Source: CAISIP01 sp038326025 (GTDB lineage: Bacteria > Pseudomonadota > Gammaproteobacteria > Burkholderiales > Burkholderiaceae_C). From it: a stretch of 64,000 nt of DNA. The translations under genes and the position numbers were made by a program. Every line of letters begins with the position of its first letter. Within the stretch, counting starts at the first letter, position 1. The DNA lies in NCBI GenBank assembly GCA_038326025.1, contig JBBQJP010000020.1, positions 9,983-73,982 on the forward strand, given 5' to 3'. The notes beneath the pieces are model-generated. The model was not told the DNA's origin. It saw nothing but the letters and a program-made list of their open reading frames with translations, and made no database searches. Below, piece after piece: positions 31,155-39,818 of this stretch.

Positions 31155-31168
31155 TTGATCTTTATCAA
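31155..31168. promoter_or_regulatory. Perfect FNR/ANR-type box upstream of hsp20
   Basis: TTGAT-CTTT-ATCAA matches the FNR/ANR consensus TTGAT-N4-ATCAA at all ten positions. A TAATCT at 31210-31215 is a plausible -10. It puts the box centre about 60 bp before the start site, close to the -61.5 position of class I FNR activation. The TSS is inferred, not known. The target is the Hsp20 gene at 31281. Confidence 0.75.
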
Positions 31169-31280
31169 AGCCCGTCGCTGTCATCGCGCCTGGGTCTTGA
31201 AATCCGGGCTAATCTCTTCAACTGGGAAACAGACGGCCCGCCGTGGTGCCGCCAATGACAAATATGCAAGGAGAGACACC

Positions 31281-31709
31281 ATGAATTCCCTGATGACGCA
31301 TGGCAGTTTGTTCGACGATTTCTTCCGCGACGTGGCGCCCGGCTTCTATGTGCGGCCGCTGCACGGAGACAACCTGCCGACCCCGTCCCAGATCAAGATC
31401 GACCTCAAGGAGTCCGACAAGGCCTACACCGTTCAGGCGGAAGTGCCCGGTGTGTCCAAGGACGACATCCATGTATCGATCGAAGGCAACGTGGTGACGC
31501 TGCGTGCCGAGGTCAGGCAACAGGATAGCCAGAACGAGGGCGAGAAGGTGCTGCGTACCGAGCGTTATTACGGTGCGGTTGCGCGCAGCTTCCAGTTGCC
31601 GCAGGACATTGACCAGGCGCAGGCCAAGGCCAAATACGACAACGGCGTGTTGTCGCTGACCCTGCCCAAGAAAACGGGTGCGGGATCGCAGCGCCTGACG
31701 ATCGAATAA
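31281..31709 (+). CDS. Small heat-shock protein, Hsp20/alpha-crystallin family
   Basis: ATP-independent holdase chaperone of 142 aa. A short N-terminal arm precedes the alpha-crystallin domain (about 38-130): SQIKIDLKESDKAYTVQAEVPG, VSKDDIHVSIEGNVVTLRAE, YGAVARSFQLP and the final NGVLSLTLPK motif. The start at 31281 has AGGAGAG eight bases before. A longer frame to 31113 runs through the promoter and FNR box and is rejected. Expression is probably induced under low oxygen through the FNR-type box. Confidence 0.93.
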   Translation: MNSLMTHGSLFDDFFRDVAPGFYVRPLHGDNLPTPSQIKIDLKESDKAYTVQAEVPGVSKDDIHVSIEGNVVTLRAEVRQQDSQNEGEKVLRTERYYGAVARSFQLPQDIDQAQAKAKYDNGVLSLTLPKKTGAGSQRLTIE

Positions 31710-31745
31710 GTCCTGGCGCTCGGGCCATTGGCCTACAATCCGTCC

Positions 31746-31840
<95 letters not shown>

Positions 31841-31911
31841 GATGGGTCCGGCGCAGTCCGTGATCTGTTTTTTCAGGCGCCCGAGGTTGGCGCATTGAAA
31901 GGATGGACACG

Positions 31912-32940
31912 ATGTTGCGACGGACTTTTTCTTTTGGCGCGTGGGTTATTGCGGCAACCGGCCTGTTCGCGGGGCATGCGGCCTCGGCGCAGGAACTGCG
32001 CGTGCTGGTGCACGGCTCCTTCTCGCTGCCCAAGCCGATGCTGGCGCAGTTCGAAGCGCAATCGGGTGTCAAGCTCAGCATCATCAAGGGCGGCGACGCC
32101 GGCGAGATGCTCAACAAGCTCATTCTCACCCACGCCCAACCCATCGCCGATGTGGTGTTCGGCATCGACAACGCACTGATCGTCAAGGCCCAGGCTGCGA
32201 ATGTGCTGCAAGCCTATTCCGGCGCCGCAAGCCAGCGCATCAGCGCCGTGCCGCTGGACGGTCCGGTGGTTGCAGTGGACTATGGTTTTGTGAACCTGAA
32301 TTACGACAAGGCCTGGTTTGCCAAGAGTGGTCTGGCCTTGCCCCGCACGCTGGAAGACCTGGCGCAGCCGGCCTACCGCAACCTGCTGGTGGTGCAGAAC
32401 CCGGCGACCTCGAGCCCGGGTTATGCATTCATGTTGGCCACCATCGCCGGTTTGGGCGAGGAGGCCGCCTACGACTGGTGGGGACGCATGCGTGCCAACG
32501 GCATGAAGGTCGCCAAGGGCTGGAGCGAGGCCTACTACACCGAGTTCACACGCAACGGTGGCAGTCGCCCGATTGTGGTCAGTTACGCCAGCAGTCCTGC
32601 GGCCGAGGTGTTCTACAGCAAGGAAAAGATCAGCGAGCCGCCGACGGCCAGCCTGTTCCTCAAAGGTGGCGTGTTCCGCCAGGTTGAAGGTGTGGCCCTG
32701 GTCAAGGGTGGGCAGCAATTGGAGGCAGCCGGCCAATTCATCGAGTTCATGCGTTCGCCGGCGGTGCAGGAAGCACTGCAGACCACCATGTGGATGTATG
32801 CCGCCGAGCCGCGTACGCCGCGCCCCGAGGTGCTGCGCCACGCGCCGGAGCCGACTGCATTTGACAATCCGTCACAGGAACAGATCGCACAGAAGGCGCC
32901 CGACTGGGTCAGCCGCTGGACGCGGGTCGTGCTGAAATAA
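31912..32940 (+). CDS. thiB: Thiamine/TPP ABC transporter periplasmic binding protein
   Basis: Periplasmic protein of 342 aa from ATG 31912; an ATG at 31903 in frame adds three residues but overlaps the Shine-Dalgarno AAGGA (31899-31903). The signal peptide runs to about AASA-QE (residue about 27). The mature part has LRVLVHGSFSLPKPML, IKGGDAGEMLNKLILT, DVVFGIDNALIVKA, VAVDYGFVNLNYDK and the FMRSPAVQEALQTTMWMYA segment typical of ThiB. It binds thiamine, TMP or TPP and delivers it to ThiP. It is the first gene after the TPP riboswitch, and thiP and thiQ follow. Confidence 0.93.
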   Translation: MLRRTFSFGAWVIAATGLFAGHAASAQELRVLVHGSFSLPKPMLAQFEAQSGVKLSIIKGGDAGEMLNKLILTHAQPIADVVFGIDNALIVKAQAANVLQAYSGAASQRISAVPLDGPVVAVDYGFVNLNYDKAWFAKSGLALPRTLEDLAQPAYRNLLVVQNPATSSPGYAFMLATIAGLGEEAAYDWWGRMRANGMKVAKGWSEAYYTEFTRNGGSRPIVVSYASSPAAEVFYSKEKISEPPTASLFLKGGVFRQVEGVALVKGGQQLEAAGQFIEFMRSPAVQEALQTTMWMYAAEPRTPRPEVLRHAPEPTAFDNPSQEQIAQKAPDWVSRWTRVVLK

Positions 32941-32988
32941 GACGTCGTCGATTCGCGAGAAGAGATCGACCGACCTTCGGTGCGCGCG

Positions 32989-34593
32989 ATGAAACAGATC
33001 CGGGTCGCACCGTCGCTCTGGCTTGGCGCGCTGCCGTTGCTGTTTCTGTCCGTGGTCATGCTGGCGCCGCTGCTGCGCATCGCAGCCGAGGCCTTCTCCG
33101 GTACCGTCAGCGCCACGGTCGCGCTGGTGGCGGATCTGTGGCGCGACGACTACCTGCGCTGGCGCATTTTGTGGTCGTTTTTGCAGGCTGCCGTGACATG
33201 TATTGCGGCACTGTTGCTGGCCCTGCCGGTGTCCTGGGTGCTGGCGCGGTTCCGGTTTCCCGGGCGCTCGCTGGTGCTGCGTCTTTTGATGCTGCCGTTT
33301 GTCGTGCCGACCCTGGTGGCGGCCATGGGCGTGCTGGCCTTGTGGGGACCGCAGGGTTTTATGTCGGGCTGGTTTGGCATCGATCTGCAGGACACGCCCT
33401 GGTTGTTGCTGTATGGCAATCTGTTCTTCAACCTGTGCCTGGTGGTACGCGCCGGCGTTGACGCGCTCGGTCATGTCAGTGCCGCGCGTGTGGCCGCAGC
33501 GCGCACGTTGGGCGCATCACCCTGGCGCGTGTTCTGGCGCGTCGAGTGGCCGGCCATCGTGCCGTGGCTGGCGTCGGCCCTGTGCCTGGTGTTCCTGTAT
33601 TGCCTGTCAGGTTTCGGTCTCGCGCTGGTGCTCGGTGGCCAGCGTTACGCCACGGCAGAAGTCGAGATCTACACGCTGGTTGCCCATGAGTTGCAGTTGG
33701 CACAGGCCGGGGTACTGGCCGTGTGCATGGCGCTGCTGACCGGCCTGGTGGCGCTGGCCTACGCCTGGATCGAGCAGCACCTGGCCGTGCCAGGGCGCCC
33801 CGACGCGATTGCACTGCGCCGACCGGCAACGGTGCGGCAATGGGGCGCCGTGCTCGGTGCCATGCTGGTGCTCACCGTGTTTTGCGCCGCGCCGCTGATG
33901 GCCATCGTGTTGCGTGCGGCGGGGGCGGGCTCCGCCGCCTGGGCAATGGTGCTCGAGAGCGACAGTCTGCAGGCGATCGGCAATACGCTGCGCTTCACCG
34001 CGGCTGCGTTGGTGCTGGCCGTATTGCTGGGTGTGTGCCATGCGTTGGCCGCGCGTCGTTCGGTGGTATTGCGTGCGGCCGCCTTCCTGCCTTTTGTCGT
34101 GTCGCCGGTGGCGGTGGCATTCGGCCTGCTGCTGCTGTATCCAGGTTGGACCGCCAGTTTGTGGATTCTGGTTGCAGCCTATGCCTTGCTGGCCTATCCG
34201 TTCGTGGCCCAGTCGCTGGGGGCGGCGCTCGACAATCTGCCGCAACACCTGGCGCAGGCGGCGCGTACCCTGGGCGCCACACCCTGGCGGCTGTTCTGGC
34301 GCGTGACGCTGCCATTGATTTTGCCGTCGCTGCGCCGGGGCATGGCCTTTGCCGCGGCCACGGCGCTGGGAGAGTTCGCGGTGACCTTGTTCCTGTCCCG
34401 TCCGGAATGGACCACATTGACGACCTTGATATACGAACGCCTGGGTCGACCCGGCGCCGGCAACCGCGACGAAGCCCTGGTGCTGGCCGCGGTGCTGATG
34501 TTGCTGGCCTTGCTGGCTTTTTTGTTGATCGACCGTCCCGGTGTGCGTGATGCCGGGCGCACCAGAATGGTGGCGGGAGCGGCCCATGCTTGA
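32989..34593 (+). CDS. thiP: Thiamine/TPP ABC transporter permease
   Basis: Inner-membrane permease of 534 aa (ATG 32989; a GTG at 32980 is an alternative). It holds two fused permease halves with about 12 helices in all. Each half has an EAA-type docking loop with a near-identical core: AARTLGASPWRVFWRVEWP (about 165-185) and AARTLGATPWRLFWRVTLP (about 425-443). The fused two-domain form is normal for ThiP and related iron permeases. The last 8 bp overlap the start of thiQ. The 48-bp gap after thiB and the shared riboswitch place it in the thiamine import operon. Confidence 0.92.
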   Translation: MKQIRVAPSLWLGALPLLFLSVVMLAPLLRIAAEAFSGTVSATVALVADLWRDDYLRWRILWSFLQAAVTCIAALLLALPVSWVLARFRFPGRSLVLRLLMLPFVVPTLVAAMGVLALWGPQGFMSGWFGIDLQDTPWLLLYGNLFFNLCLVVRAGVDALGHVSAARVAAARTLGASPWRVFWRVEWPAIVPWLASALCLVFLYCLSGFGLALVLGGQRYATAEVEIYTLVAHELQLAQAGVLAVCMALLTGLVALAYAWIEQHLAVPGRPDAIALRRPATVRQWGAVLGAMLVLTVFCAAPLMAIVLRAAGAGSAAWAMVLESDSLQAIGNTLRFTAAALVLAVLLGVCHALAARRSVVLRAAAFLPFVVSPVAVAFGLLLLYPGWTASLWILVAAYALLAYPFVAQSLGAALDNLPQHLAQAARTLGATPWRLFWRVTLPLILPSLRRGMAFAAATALGEFAVTLFLSRPEWTTLTTLIYERLGRPGAGNRDEALVLAAVLMLLALLAFLLIDRPGVRDAGRTRMVAGAAHA

Positions 34594-35245
34594 ACTGCGC
34601 GCGATTCGCAAGACCTTTGATGACGATGCCGGTGGCCACTGGGTACTGGCCGATGGACTCGACCTGTCGGTCGGTGCCGGCAACACGGTGGCAGTGCTCG
34701 GCCCGTCTGGCAGCGGCAAGAGTACCTTGCTCAAGATCATTGCCGGGCTGGAGCGCCAGGACTCCGGCCAGGTGATCTTTGACGGCGTTGACCTGGCCGG
34801 CGTGCCAACGGAGCGGCGCCGTTTTGCGCTGATGTTCCAGGATTTCGCGTTGTTTCCGCATCTCAACGTGCTGGACAACGTGGCCTTCGGTCTGGTCGAA
34901 CAGGGGCTGGGCCGCTCGGGTGCGCGGGCACAGGCGCAGGCCATGCTGGAGGTTTTTGGCATGTTGGGCCATGCGCGCCAGAAGGTCTGGAAGTTGTCAG
35001 GCGGCGAGCAGCAGCGTGTGGCGCTGGCGCGCGCGTTGATTACTGCGCCCCGGCTACTGCTGCTCGATGAACCGTTCTCGGCGCTCGATGCGCAGTTGCG
35101 CGCCAGTTTGCGCGCCGAATTCAGCCAGCGCATTGCCGCATCCGGTATCGCTGCCGTACTCGTGACCCATGACGAGGCCGAAGCCCGCGCGATGGCACAG
35201 CAAGGCTACCGACTGAATGACGGGCGCCTGTACCGGCTCTGGTGA
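34586..35245 (+). CDS. thiQ: Thiamine/TPP ABC transporter ATPase
   Basis: ATPase subunit of 219 aa. Walker A is GPSGSGKST (about 45-53), the Q-loop region is FALMFQDFALFPHLNV, the signature is LSGGEQQRVALARAL, and Walker B is LLLLDEPFSALD with the H-loop THDEAEA. The protein is short, ending soon after the H-loop, which fits ThiQ rather than longer iron or sugar ATPases. ATG 34586 follows GGGAG and overlaps thiP by 8 bp. It energises uptake through ThiP. Confidence 0.92.
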   Translation: MLELRAIRKTFDDDAGGHWVLADGLDLSVGAGNTVAVLGPSGSGKSTLLKIIAGLERQDSGQVIFDGVDLAGVPTERRRFALMFQDFALFPHLNVLDNVAFGLVEQGLGRSGARAQAQAMLEVFGMLGHARQKVWKLSGGEQQRVALARALITAPRLLLLDEPFSALDAQLRASLRAEFSQRIAASGIAAVLVTHDEAEARAMAQQGYRLNDGRLYRLW

Positions 35246-35293
35246 ACGCGCACGATCCGTCGGGGTGGTTTGCGCTGCTATGCTTGCGCGCTC

Positions 35294-36529
35294 ATGAACG
35301 CGCACCGATTCTCCGATCTGACTCGCCACCGCGACTTCATGCGCTTCTGGGTCGCCCGGTTGTTCGGAACCACGGGCAACCAGATGCTGATGGTGGCCAT
35401 TGGCTGGCAGATGTACGACCTGACCGGCAGCGCATGGGATCTGGGCCTGGTCGGCCTGTACCAGTTCGTTCCCGCCTTGCTCTTCACACTGGTGGCAGGT
35501 CATGTGGCGGACCGTTATCACCGGGGGCGCATCGTGGCGACCTGCATGGTGGCGCAGGCGCTGGTGGCGGCCTTGCTGGTGGCGTCGACCGTGGGTTTCG
35601 GTGCCGATGCCGCCTGGGTCTCTCGCGGCCTGCTGCTGTCCGTATCGGTGGCGCTTGGGCTGGCGCGTGCCTTCCAGATGCCGGCGATGCAGTCGCTGAC
35701 ACCCAACCTGTTGCCGTCGCACCTGCTGTCGCGCGGCTTGGCCTTCAGTTCTGCCGGCACCCAGGCGGCCGTCATCGGGGGCCCGGCGCTCGGTGGTGTG
35801 TTGTTTGTCGCAGGTGCGCAGGCGGTGTATGCGGCGTGCGTGGTGGCGTTTGCCGTCGGTTGCGTGCTGGTGTTTTTGCTGCGTTACCCGCCTACGGTAA
35901 GAACCATCGAGCCGGTGTCCTTGCAGACCATGTTTGCCGGTCTGGCATTTGTCTGGCAGCGCAAGGTTTTGCTGGGCGCGGTATCGCTGGATCTGTTTGC
36001 CGTGCTGCTCGGTGGTGCTGTGGCCTTGTTGCCGATGTTTGCCAAGGACATCCTGATGGTGGGGCCCTGGGGCCTGGGTTTGCTGCGAGGCGCGCCGGCG
36101 GTCGGTTCGCTGGTGATGTCGGCCTGGTTGACGCGCTGGCCGCTGCGCCGGCGGGTCGGCCGTACGCTGCTGCTGTCGGTCGCGTTGTTCGGCGTGTGTA
36201 TGCTGGCATTCGGTCTGTCCACCGAATTCTGGTTGTCGATGCTGGCGCTGGCCATATCAGGCGGAGCCGACACCGTCAGCGTGGTGGTGCGCCAGACCCT
36301 GGTGCAACTCGATACACCCGACGGCATGCGTGGTCGGGTCAGCGCCATCAACTCGGTCTTCATCGGCGCCAGCAACCAGCTCGGTGAGTTCGAATCGGGT
36401 GCCACGGCCGCGTTGCTGGGGCCCGTCGGTTCGGTTGTGCTCGGTGGTGTCGGGACCATCCTGGTGGCATTGGCGTGGATCCGCCTGTTTCCGCTTCTGG
36501 CCCAGCGCGATCGGCTCGACGAGCGCTGA
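35294..36529 (+). CDS. MFS transporter (EntS-like/MFS_3 family)
   Basis: Inner-membrane transporter of 411 aa with about 12 helices. The N-terminus (FSDLTRHRDFMRFWVARLFGTTGNQMLMVAIGWQMYDLTGSAWDLGLVGL) and the DRYHRG loop between helices 2 and 3 are typical of the EntS/MFS_3 group of drug or siderophore exporters. The second half has a similar MRGRVSAINSVFIGASNQLG segment. The substrate is unknown. ATG 35294 lies 48 bp after thiQ on the same strand, so it may be co-transcribed with the thiamine genes, but no functional link is known. Confidence 0.88.
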   Translation: MNAHRFSDLTRHRDFMRFWVARLFGTTGNQMLMVAIGWQMYDLTGSAWDLGLVGLYQFVPALLFTLVAGHVADRYHRGRIVATCMVAQALVAALLVASTVGFGADAAWVSRGLLLSVSVALGLARAFQMPAMQSLTPNLLPSHLLSRGLAFSSAGTQAAVIGGPALGGVLFVAGAQAVYAACVVAFAVGCVLVFLLRYPPTVRTIEPVSLQTMFAGLAFVWQRKVLLGAVSLDLFAVLLGGAVALLPMFAKDILMVGPWGLGLLRGAPAVGSLVMSAWLTRWPLRRRVGRTLLLSVALFGVCMLAFGLSTEFWLSMLALAISGGADTVSVVVRQTLVQLDTPDGMRGRVSAINSVFIGASNQLGEFESGATAALLGPVGSVVLGGVGTILVALAWIRLFPLLAQRDRLDER

Positions 36530-36562
36530 CACACCCCACTTCACTAAAGGAATACCCGGACC

Positions 36563-36874
36563 ATGAGCACCTTGAACCCCGTGCAGCAAGCCCCCATTGA
36601 CAGCGCCAGCGACAAAGACCTGCCACCGATGGGACCGCCGATTGCGACCGGTCTGTATCGCCACTACAAGGGCGGCGATTACGAGGTACTGGACGTGGTG
36701 CGGCACAGCGAGTCGCTTGAGGAAATGGTGTTGTACCGGGCCTTGTACGGTGCGCACGGTTTGTGGGTGCGTCCGCGTGTCATGTTCGAGGGAACGGTCG
36801 AAATCGACGGTGTGCTTGTGCCCCGCTTTGCCCGGGTCGCAGATGCGGATGGCGGGCCAGGCACCGCGGCGTAG
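36563..36874 (+). CDS. DUF1653 domain protein
   Basis: Small cytosolic protein of 103 aa. The DUF1653 core (about 28-88) reads GLYRHYKGGDYEVLDVVRHSESLEEMVLYRALYG...LWVRPRVMFEGTVEIDG, with the family's early Tyr-Arg-His-x-Lys motif and the late W-x-RP segment. Function of the family is not established. The start at 36563 follows AAAGGAA by about 10 bases. The proline-rich first 25 residues are not part of the domain. It follows the MFS gene by 33 bp. Confidence 0.88.
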   Translation: MSTLNPVQQAPIDSASDKDLPPMGPPIATGLYRHYKGGDYEVLDVVRHSESLEEMVLYRALYGAHGLWVRPRVMFEGTVEIDGVLVPRFARVADADGGPGTAA

Positions 36875-37071
36875 CGGCTCGGAAAAGCAGACACTCAGCG
36901 CGTTTAACCGGTCCCCGGCCCGGCCAGGGTCAGCCTGTAATGGCCGATTCGTCGGATGCGTGCAACACATGGGACCGGCCCGCGCCGTTCGTCGGCGTGT
37001 CTCTGGGACAATGGCGGGGTTGCGCTGGAATTTTTCCCTGCGCCATTTCACGACGAGGCACCCTCACACCC

Positions 37072-37587
37072 ATGCGTATCGCGATTGTTGGCAATTCCGG
37101 ATCCGGCAAGTCCACGCTGGCGGGCCAATTGGCCCGCGGGCATGATCTGGGCTTGCTCGACCTGGATACCGTGGCATGGGAGCCCGGCAAGATCGCGGTG
37201 GCGCGTGAACCCCGCGTGGCGCTGGCCCAGGTTCGCGAATATTGCGCCACCACGCCGCGCTGGGTGGTGGAGGGCTGTTACGCCGGGCTGATCCGCGCCA
37301 CGCTGGAAGAAGCCGATCTGCTGCTGTTCCTCGAGCCCGGGGTACAGGCCTGCCATGCCAACTGCCATAGCCGGCCCTGGGAGCCGCATAAATTCCGCTC
37401 GCCGCAGGAGCAGGATAAACACTTCGACCATCTGCTTGAATGGGTCGACGCGTACTACACGCGTGATGGCGATGCGTCGCTGCGCCAGCACCAGGCGCTG
37501 TTCGATGATTTCGAAGGGCGCAAACAAAAGCTGAGCCGGCGTGTCACGCCGGAGTACGTCAGCGCCTTGTGTCTGCAGACCATCTGA
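37072..37587 (+). CDS. P-loop NTPase, adenylate-kinase/shikimate-kinase-like
   Basis: Cytosolic protein of 171 aa starting directly with a P-loop: MRIAIVGNSGSGKSTLA (Walker A GNSGSGKS at 7-14). An acidic LLDLDTVAWEPG motif (about 27-38) corresponds to the substrate-side Asp of small kinases. WVVEGCYAGLIRATLEEADLLLFLEPG (about 64-90) is a Walker-B-like strand. A later HFDHLLEWVDAYYTRDGD segment is shared with topology-modulation/FlaR-type kinases. Its phosphate acceptor is unknown. ATG 37072 is chosen because the P-loop begins there; the longer upstream frame crosses non-coding sequence. Confidence 0.8.
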   Translation: MRIAIVGNSGSGKSTLAGQLARGHDLGLLDLDTVAWEPGKIAVAREPRVALAQVREYCATTPRWVVEGCYAGLIRATLEEADLLLFLEPGVQACHANCHSRPWEPHKFRSPQEQDKHFDHLLEWVDAYYTRDGDASLRQHQALFDDFEGRKQKLSRRVTPEYVSALCLQTI

Positions 37588-37618
37588 CGTTGCGCTGTCG
37601 CGCGCCCAGCCGCGTTTC

Positions 37619-38224
37619 ATGACCGATTCGGCGCCGCGCACGCCATTCGTGCAGCTGATGCGCGACGTGCGCGCCTGCCAAATCTGTGTTTCTGACCTGC
37701 CACTGGGACCCCGGCCGCTATTGCAACTCGATCCGCGGGCGCGTGTGCTCATCGCGGGTCAGGCGCCAGGACGCAAGGCACATGCCGGCGGCATGGCGTT
37801 TTCCGATGCCAGCGGCGATCGTTTGCGGGAGTGGATGGGTGTCACGCCACAGCAGTTCTACGACCCGGCATCGGTGGCCATTGTTCCGATGGGCCTGTGT
37901 TATCCGGGCACGGGCAACGCGGGCGACCTGCCGCCGCGCCCCGAATGTGCGGCCCATTGGCGCGAACAGCTTCTGGCACAATTGCCGGCGCTGGAGTTGA
38001 CGCTGGTGATAGGGCGGTATGCACAGGCTTATCACCTGGCAGGTCCGACCCGGTCGGTCACTGACGCGGTGGCGGCATGGCGCGCCACCTGGCCCCGGAT
38101 ATTGCCGCTGCCGCACCCGAGTCCGCGCAACAACATGTGGTTGCGGCGCAACCCCTGGTTCATGCAGGAAACCCTGCCAGCGTTGCAGCGACGGATTGCG
38201 CAGCTGCTACCCCCGACATCCTGA
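37619..38224 (+). CDS. Uracil-DNA glycosylase family protein
   Basis: Protein of 201 aa in the broad uracil-DNA glycosylase superfamily (COG1573-like). Two superfamily motifs are visible: the water-activating loop ARVLIAGQAPGRKAHAGGMAF (about 46-66) and the DNA-inserting loop LPLPHPSPRNNMWLRRNPWF (about 160-179). The cysteines VRACQICVSDLPLG (near 20) resemble part of the Fe-S site of family 4 enzymes, but only two are near the N-terminus, so a cluster is uncertain. It probably removes uracil or another base, or it may be a family member of unknown specificity. ATG 37619 is 31 bp after the P-loop gene. Confidence 0.82.
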   Translation: MTDSAPRTPFVQLMRDVRACQICVSDLPLGPRPLLQLDPRARVLIAGQAPGRKAHAGGMAFSDASGDRLREWMGVTPQQFYDPASVAIVPMGLCYPGTGNAGDLPPRPECAAHWREQLLAQLPALELTLVIGRYAQAYHLAGPTRSVTDAVAAWRATWPRILPLPHPSPRNNMWLRRNPWFMQETLPALQRRIAQLLPPTS

Positions 38225-38319
38225 GCCAGGCGTTGTCGTAGCGTCTTCAAACGGACTGGCGCCGTCAGATGATCCCCCGAGTGGATCCTGATGTTTTGCA
38301 ATCATATTTAGGAGTTTCC

Positions 38320-38649
38320 GTGTACCACTGGTTCTTGCTGGCAGGGGCAATCGCGCTCGAGATTGCCGGTACCACATCGATGAAACTGTCGCAGGGCTTT
38401 ACCCGGCCGCTGTTTTCGGTTCTTTTATTCGTCTTTTACCTGGGGTCCATCCTGCTGCTGACGCTGGCCTTGAAACGCATCGAGGTCGGTGTGGCCTATG
38501 CCATCTGGTCGGGCGTGGGCACGGCGGCAATTGCGGTGATCGGCATCCTGTTTTTCAGCGAGAGCGTCGGACTGGCAAAGATCATCTGCCTCACCATGAT
38601 CGTCGGTGGTGTGATTGGCCTGAACCTGTTTGGTGTCAAGCACGGCTGA
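38320..38649 (+). CDS. Small multidrug resistance (SMR) family transporter
   Basis: Inner-membrane proton-coupled exporter of 109 aa with four helices; active units are dimers. The start is GTG 38320 with a strong site (TTAGGAG, 6-7 bases upstream). The essential membrane Glu is Glu14 (GAIALEIAGTTSMKLSQGF). AYAIWSGVGTAAIAVIGILFFSES (about 60-83) is the third helix motif, with Trp in the usual position, and VGGVIGLNL ends helix 4. Residues fit the QacE/EmrE-like rather than the Gdx branch, but this is not certain. It is convergent with the next gene, 5 bp apart. Confidence 0.92.
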   Translation: MYHWFLLAGAIALEIAGTTSMKLSQGFTRPLFSVLLFVFYLGSILLLTLALKRIEVGVAYAIWSGVGTAAIAVIGILFFSESVGLAKIICLTMIVGGVIGLNLFGVKHG

Positions 38650-38654
38650 AAGGC

Positions 38655-39749
38655 TCACGTCCCCTGATGGTCTGCGCGCAGGTGCTCCCATTCAAATGTC
38701 ACGCCGGTGCCGGGGGTGTCTGGCGCCACGGCCTGGTGGTTCTCCACCACCAGCGGACGGGTCGTGTAAGTGTCGATCGGGAACGAGTGCACCTCGATCC
38801 AGCCGGCGTGGGGCTGGCTCGCGGCCAGGCTGACATGCAGCTCCTGCATGCCGTGGCTGCACACGGGCAGGCCGACCTCGCGCGCGCGCTGGGCCACCCG
38901 CAACCAGCCGGTGACACCGCCGCAATTGGAGGCGTCGGGCTGGATAAAGGCCAGGCGCGAATGTGTGAACGCGAGCTCGAACTCATGTTCGGTATGCAGG
39001 TTCTCGCCCATGGCCAGCGGCATACCGGTGGCCTCGGTGATGGTGGCGTAACCGGTGTAGTCGTCCGGAATCGTCGGCTCCTCGAACCAGACCAGGTTGT
39101 AGGGCGTGAAGGCCTTGGCCGCCTCTATCGCCTGGGGCACTGACAAGGCATAGTTGGCGTCGACCATCAGCGCGCGGTCCGGGCCTATCAGTTCGCGCAC
39201 TGCGCGCACCCGCGCGACGTCATCGGCCAAGTCGGGTTGGCCGACCTTGATCTTCACAGCGTTGAAGCCGCGCGCCAGGTAGCCGCGAATGTTGTCCAGC
39301 AGTTTGGGAAGCGGGAAGTTCAGGTCGATGCCGCCACAGTAGGCGTTACAGCGGTCGCTCGCGCCGCCGGCCATCTTCCACAGCGGCTGCTCCAGACGTT
39401 TGCCGCGCAGGTCCCACAAGGCGATATCCACCGCCGAGATGGCGAAGGCGGCGATGCCGCCGCGCCCCACATAGTGCACATGCCACAACATCGCGTCATA
39501 CAGCGCATCGATGTCCGTCGCATCGCGTCCGAGCAACATAGGCGTCAGGTCGTATTCGATCATGGTGCGAATGGCCCGCCCGCCCTTGCCGCCGGTGTAG
39601 GTATAGCCCGTGCCTTCGCTGCCGTCGTCCAGGCGTATGGTGGCCGTGATCAGCTCGAAATGGGTATGGTCGCCATGTTTGGCGTCGCTGAGCACTTCAC
39701 TCAGGGGGATCTGGAATCGGCGTGCCTCGACGCTATGAATTTTGGCCAT
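38655..39749 (-). CDS. Mandelate racemase/muconate lactonizing enzyme family (enolase superfamily)
   Basis: TIM-barrel enzyme of 364 aa that abstracts an alpha-proton from a carboxylate with Mg2+. Catalytic pieces are all present: KIK with Lys166 and Lys168, metal ligands Asp197 (VDANYA), Glu223 (WFEEP) and Glu249 (AMGEN), and His299 (CSHGMQE). The N-terminal capping domain covers about 1-125. Members are racemases, epimerases or sugar-acid dehydratases; the substrate here is unknown. The start has AGGAGATATCC just before. Neighbouring EamA and 2-hydroxy-acid dehydrogenase genes on the same strand suggest catabolism of an imported hydroxy or sugar acid. Confidence 0.9.
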   Translation of the reverse strand: MAKIHSVEARRFQIPLSEVLSDAKHGDHTHFELITATIRLDDGSEGTGYTYTGGKGGRAIRTMIEYDLTPMLLGRDATDIDALYDAMLWHVHYVGRGGIAAFAISAVDIALWDLRGKRLEQPLWKMAGGASDRCNAYCGGIDLNFPLPKLLDNIRGYLARGFNAVKIKVGQPDLADDVARVRAVRELIGPDRALMVDANYALSVPQAIEAAKAFTPYNLVWFEEPTIPDDYTGYATITEATGMPLAMGENLHTEHEFELAFTHSRLAFIQPDASNCGGVTGWLRVAQRAREVGLPVCSHGMQELHVSLAASQPHAGWIEVHSFPIDTYTTRPLVVENHQAVAPDTPGTGVTFEWEHLRADHQGT

Positions 39750-39818
39750 GGATATCTCCTACTGTGGGATGGACGGAAGATGCCGGCTTGAAGCGCCGTC
39801 GGTTATCGGGGTGTGTAC

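Noticed and set aside
31113..31280. Longer Hsp20 start at 31113
   Set aside because: The extra residues cover the FNR box and promoter region; ATG 31281 has a strong ribosome site.
38225..38319. Guanidine riboswitch ahead of the SMR gene
   Set aside because: SMR genes often have one, but I found neither the paired ACGR-loop hairpins nor other conserved blocks in the 95-bp leader.
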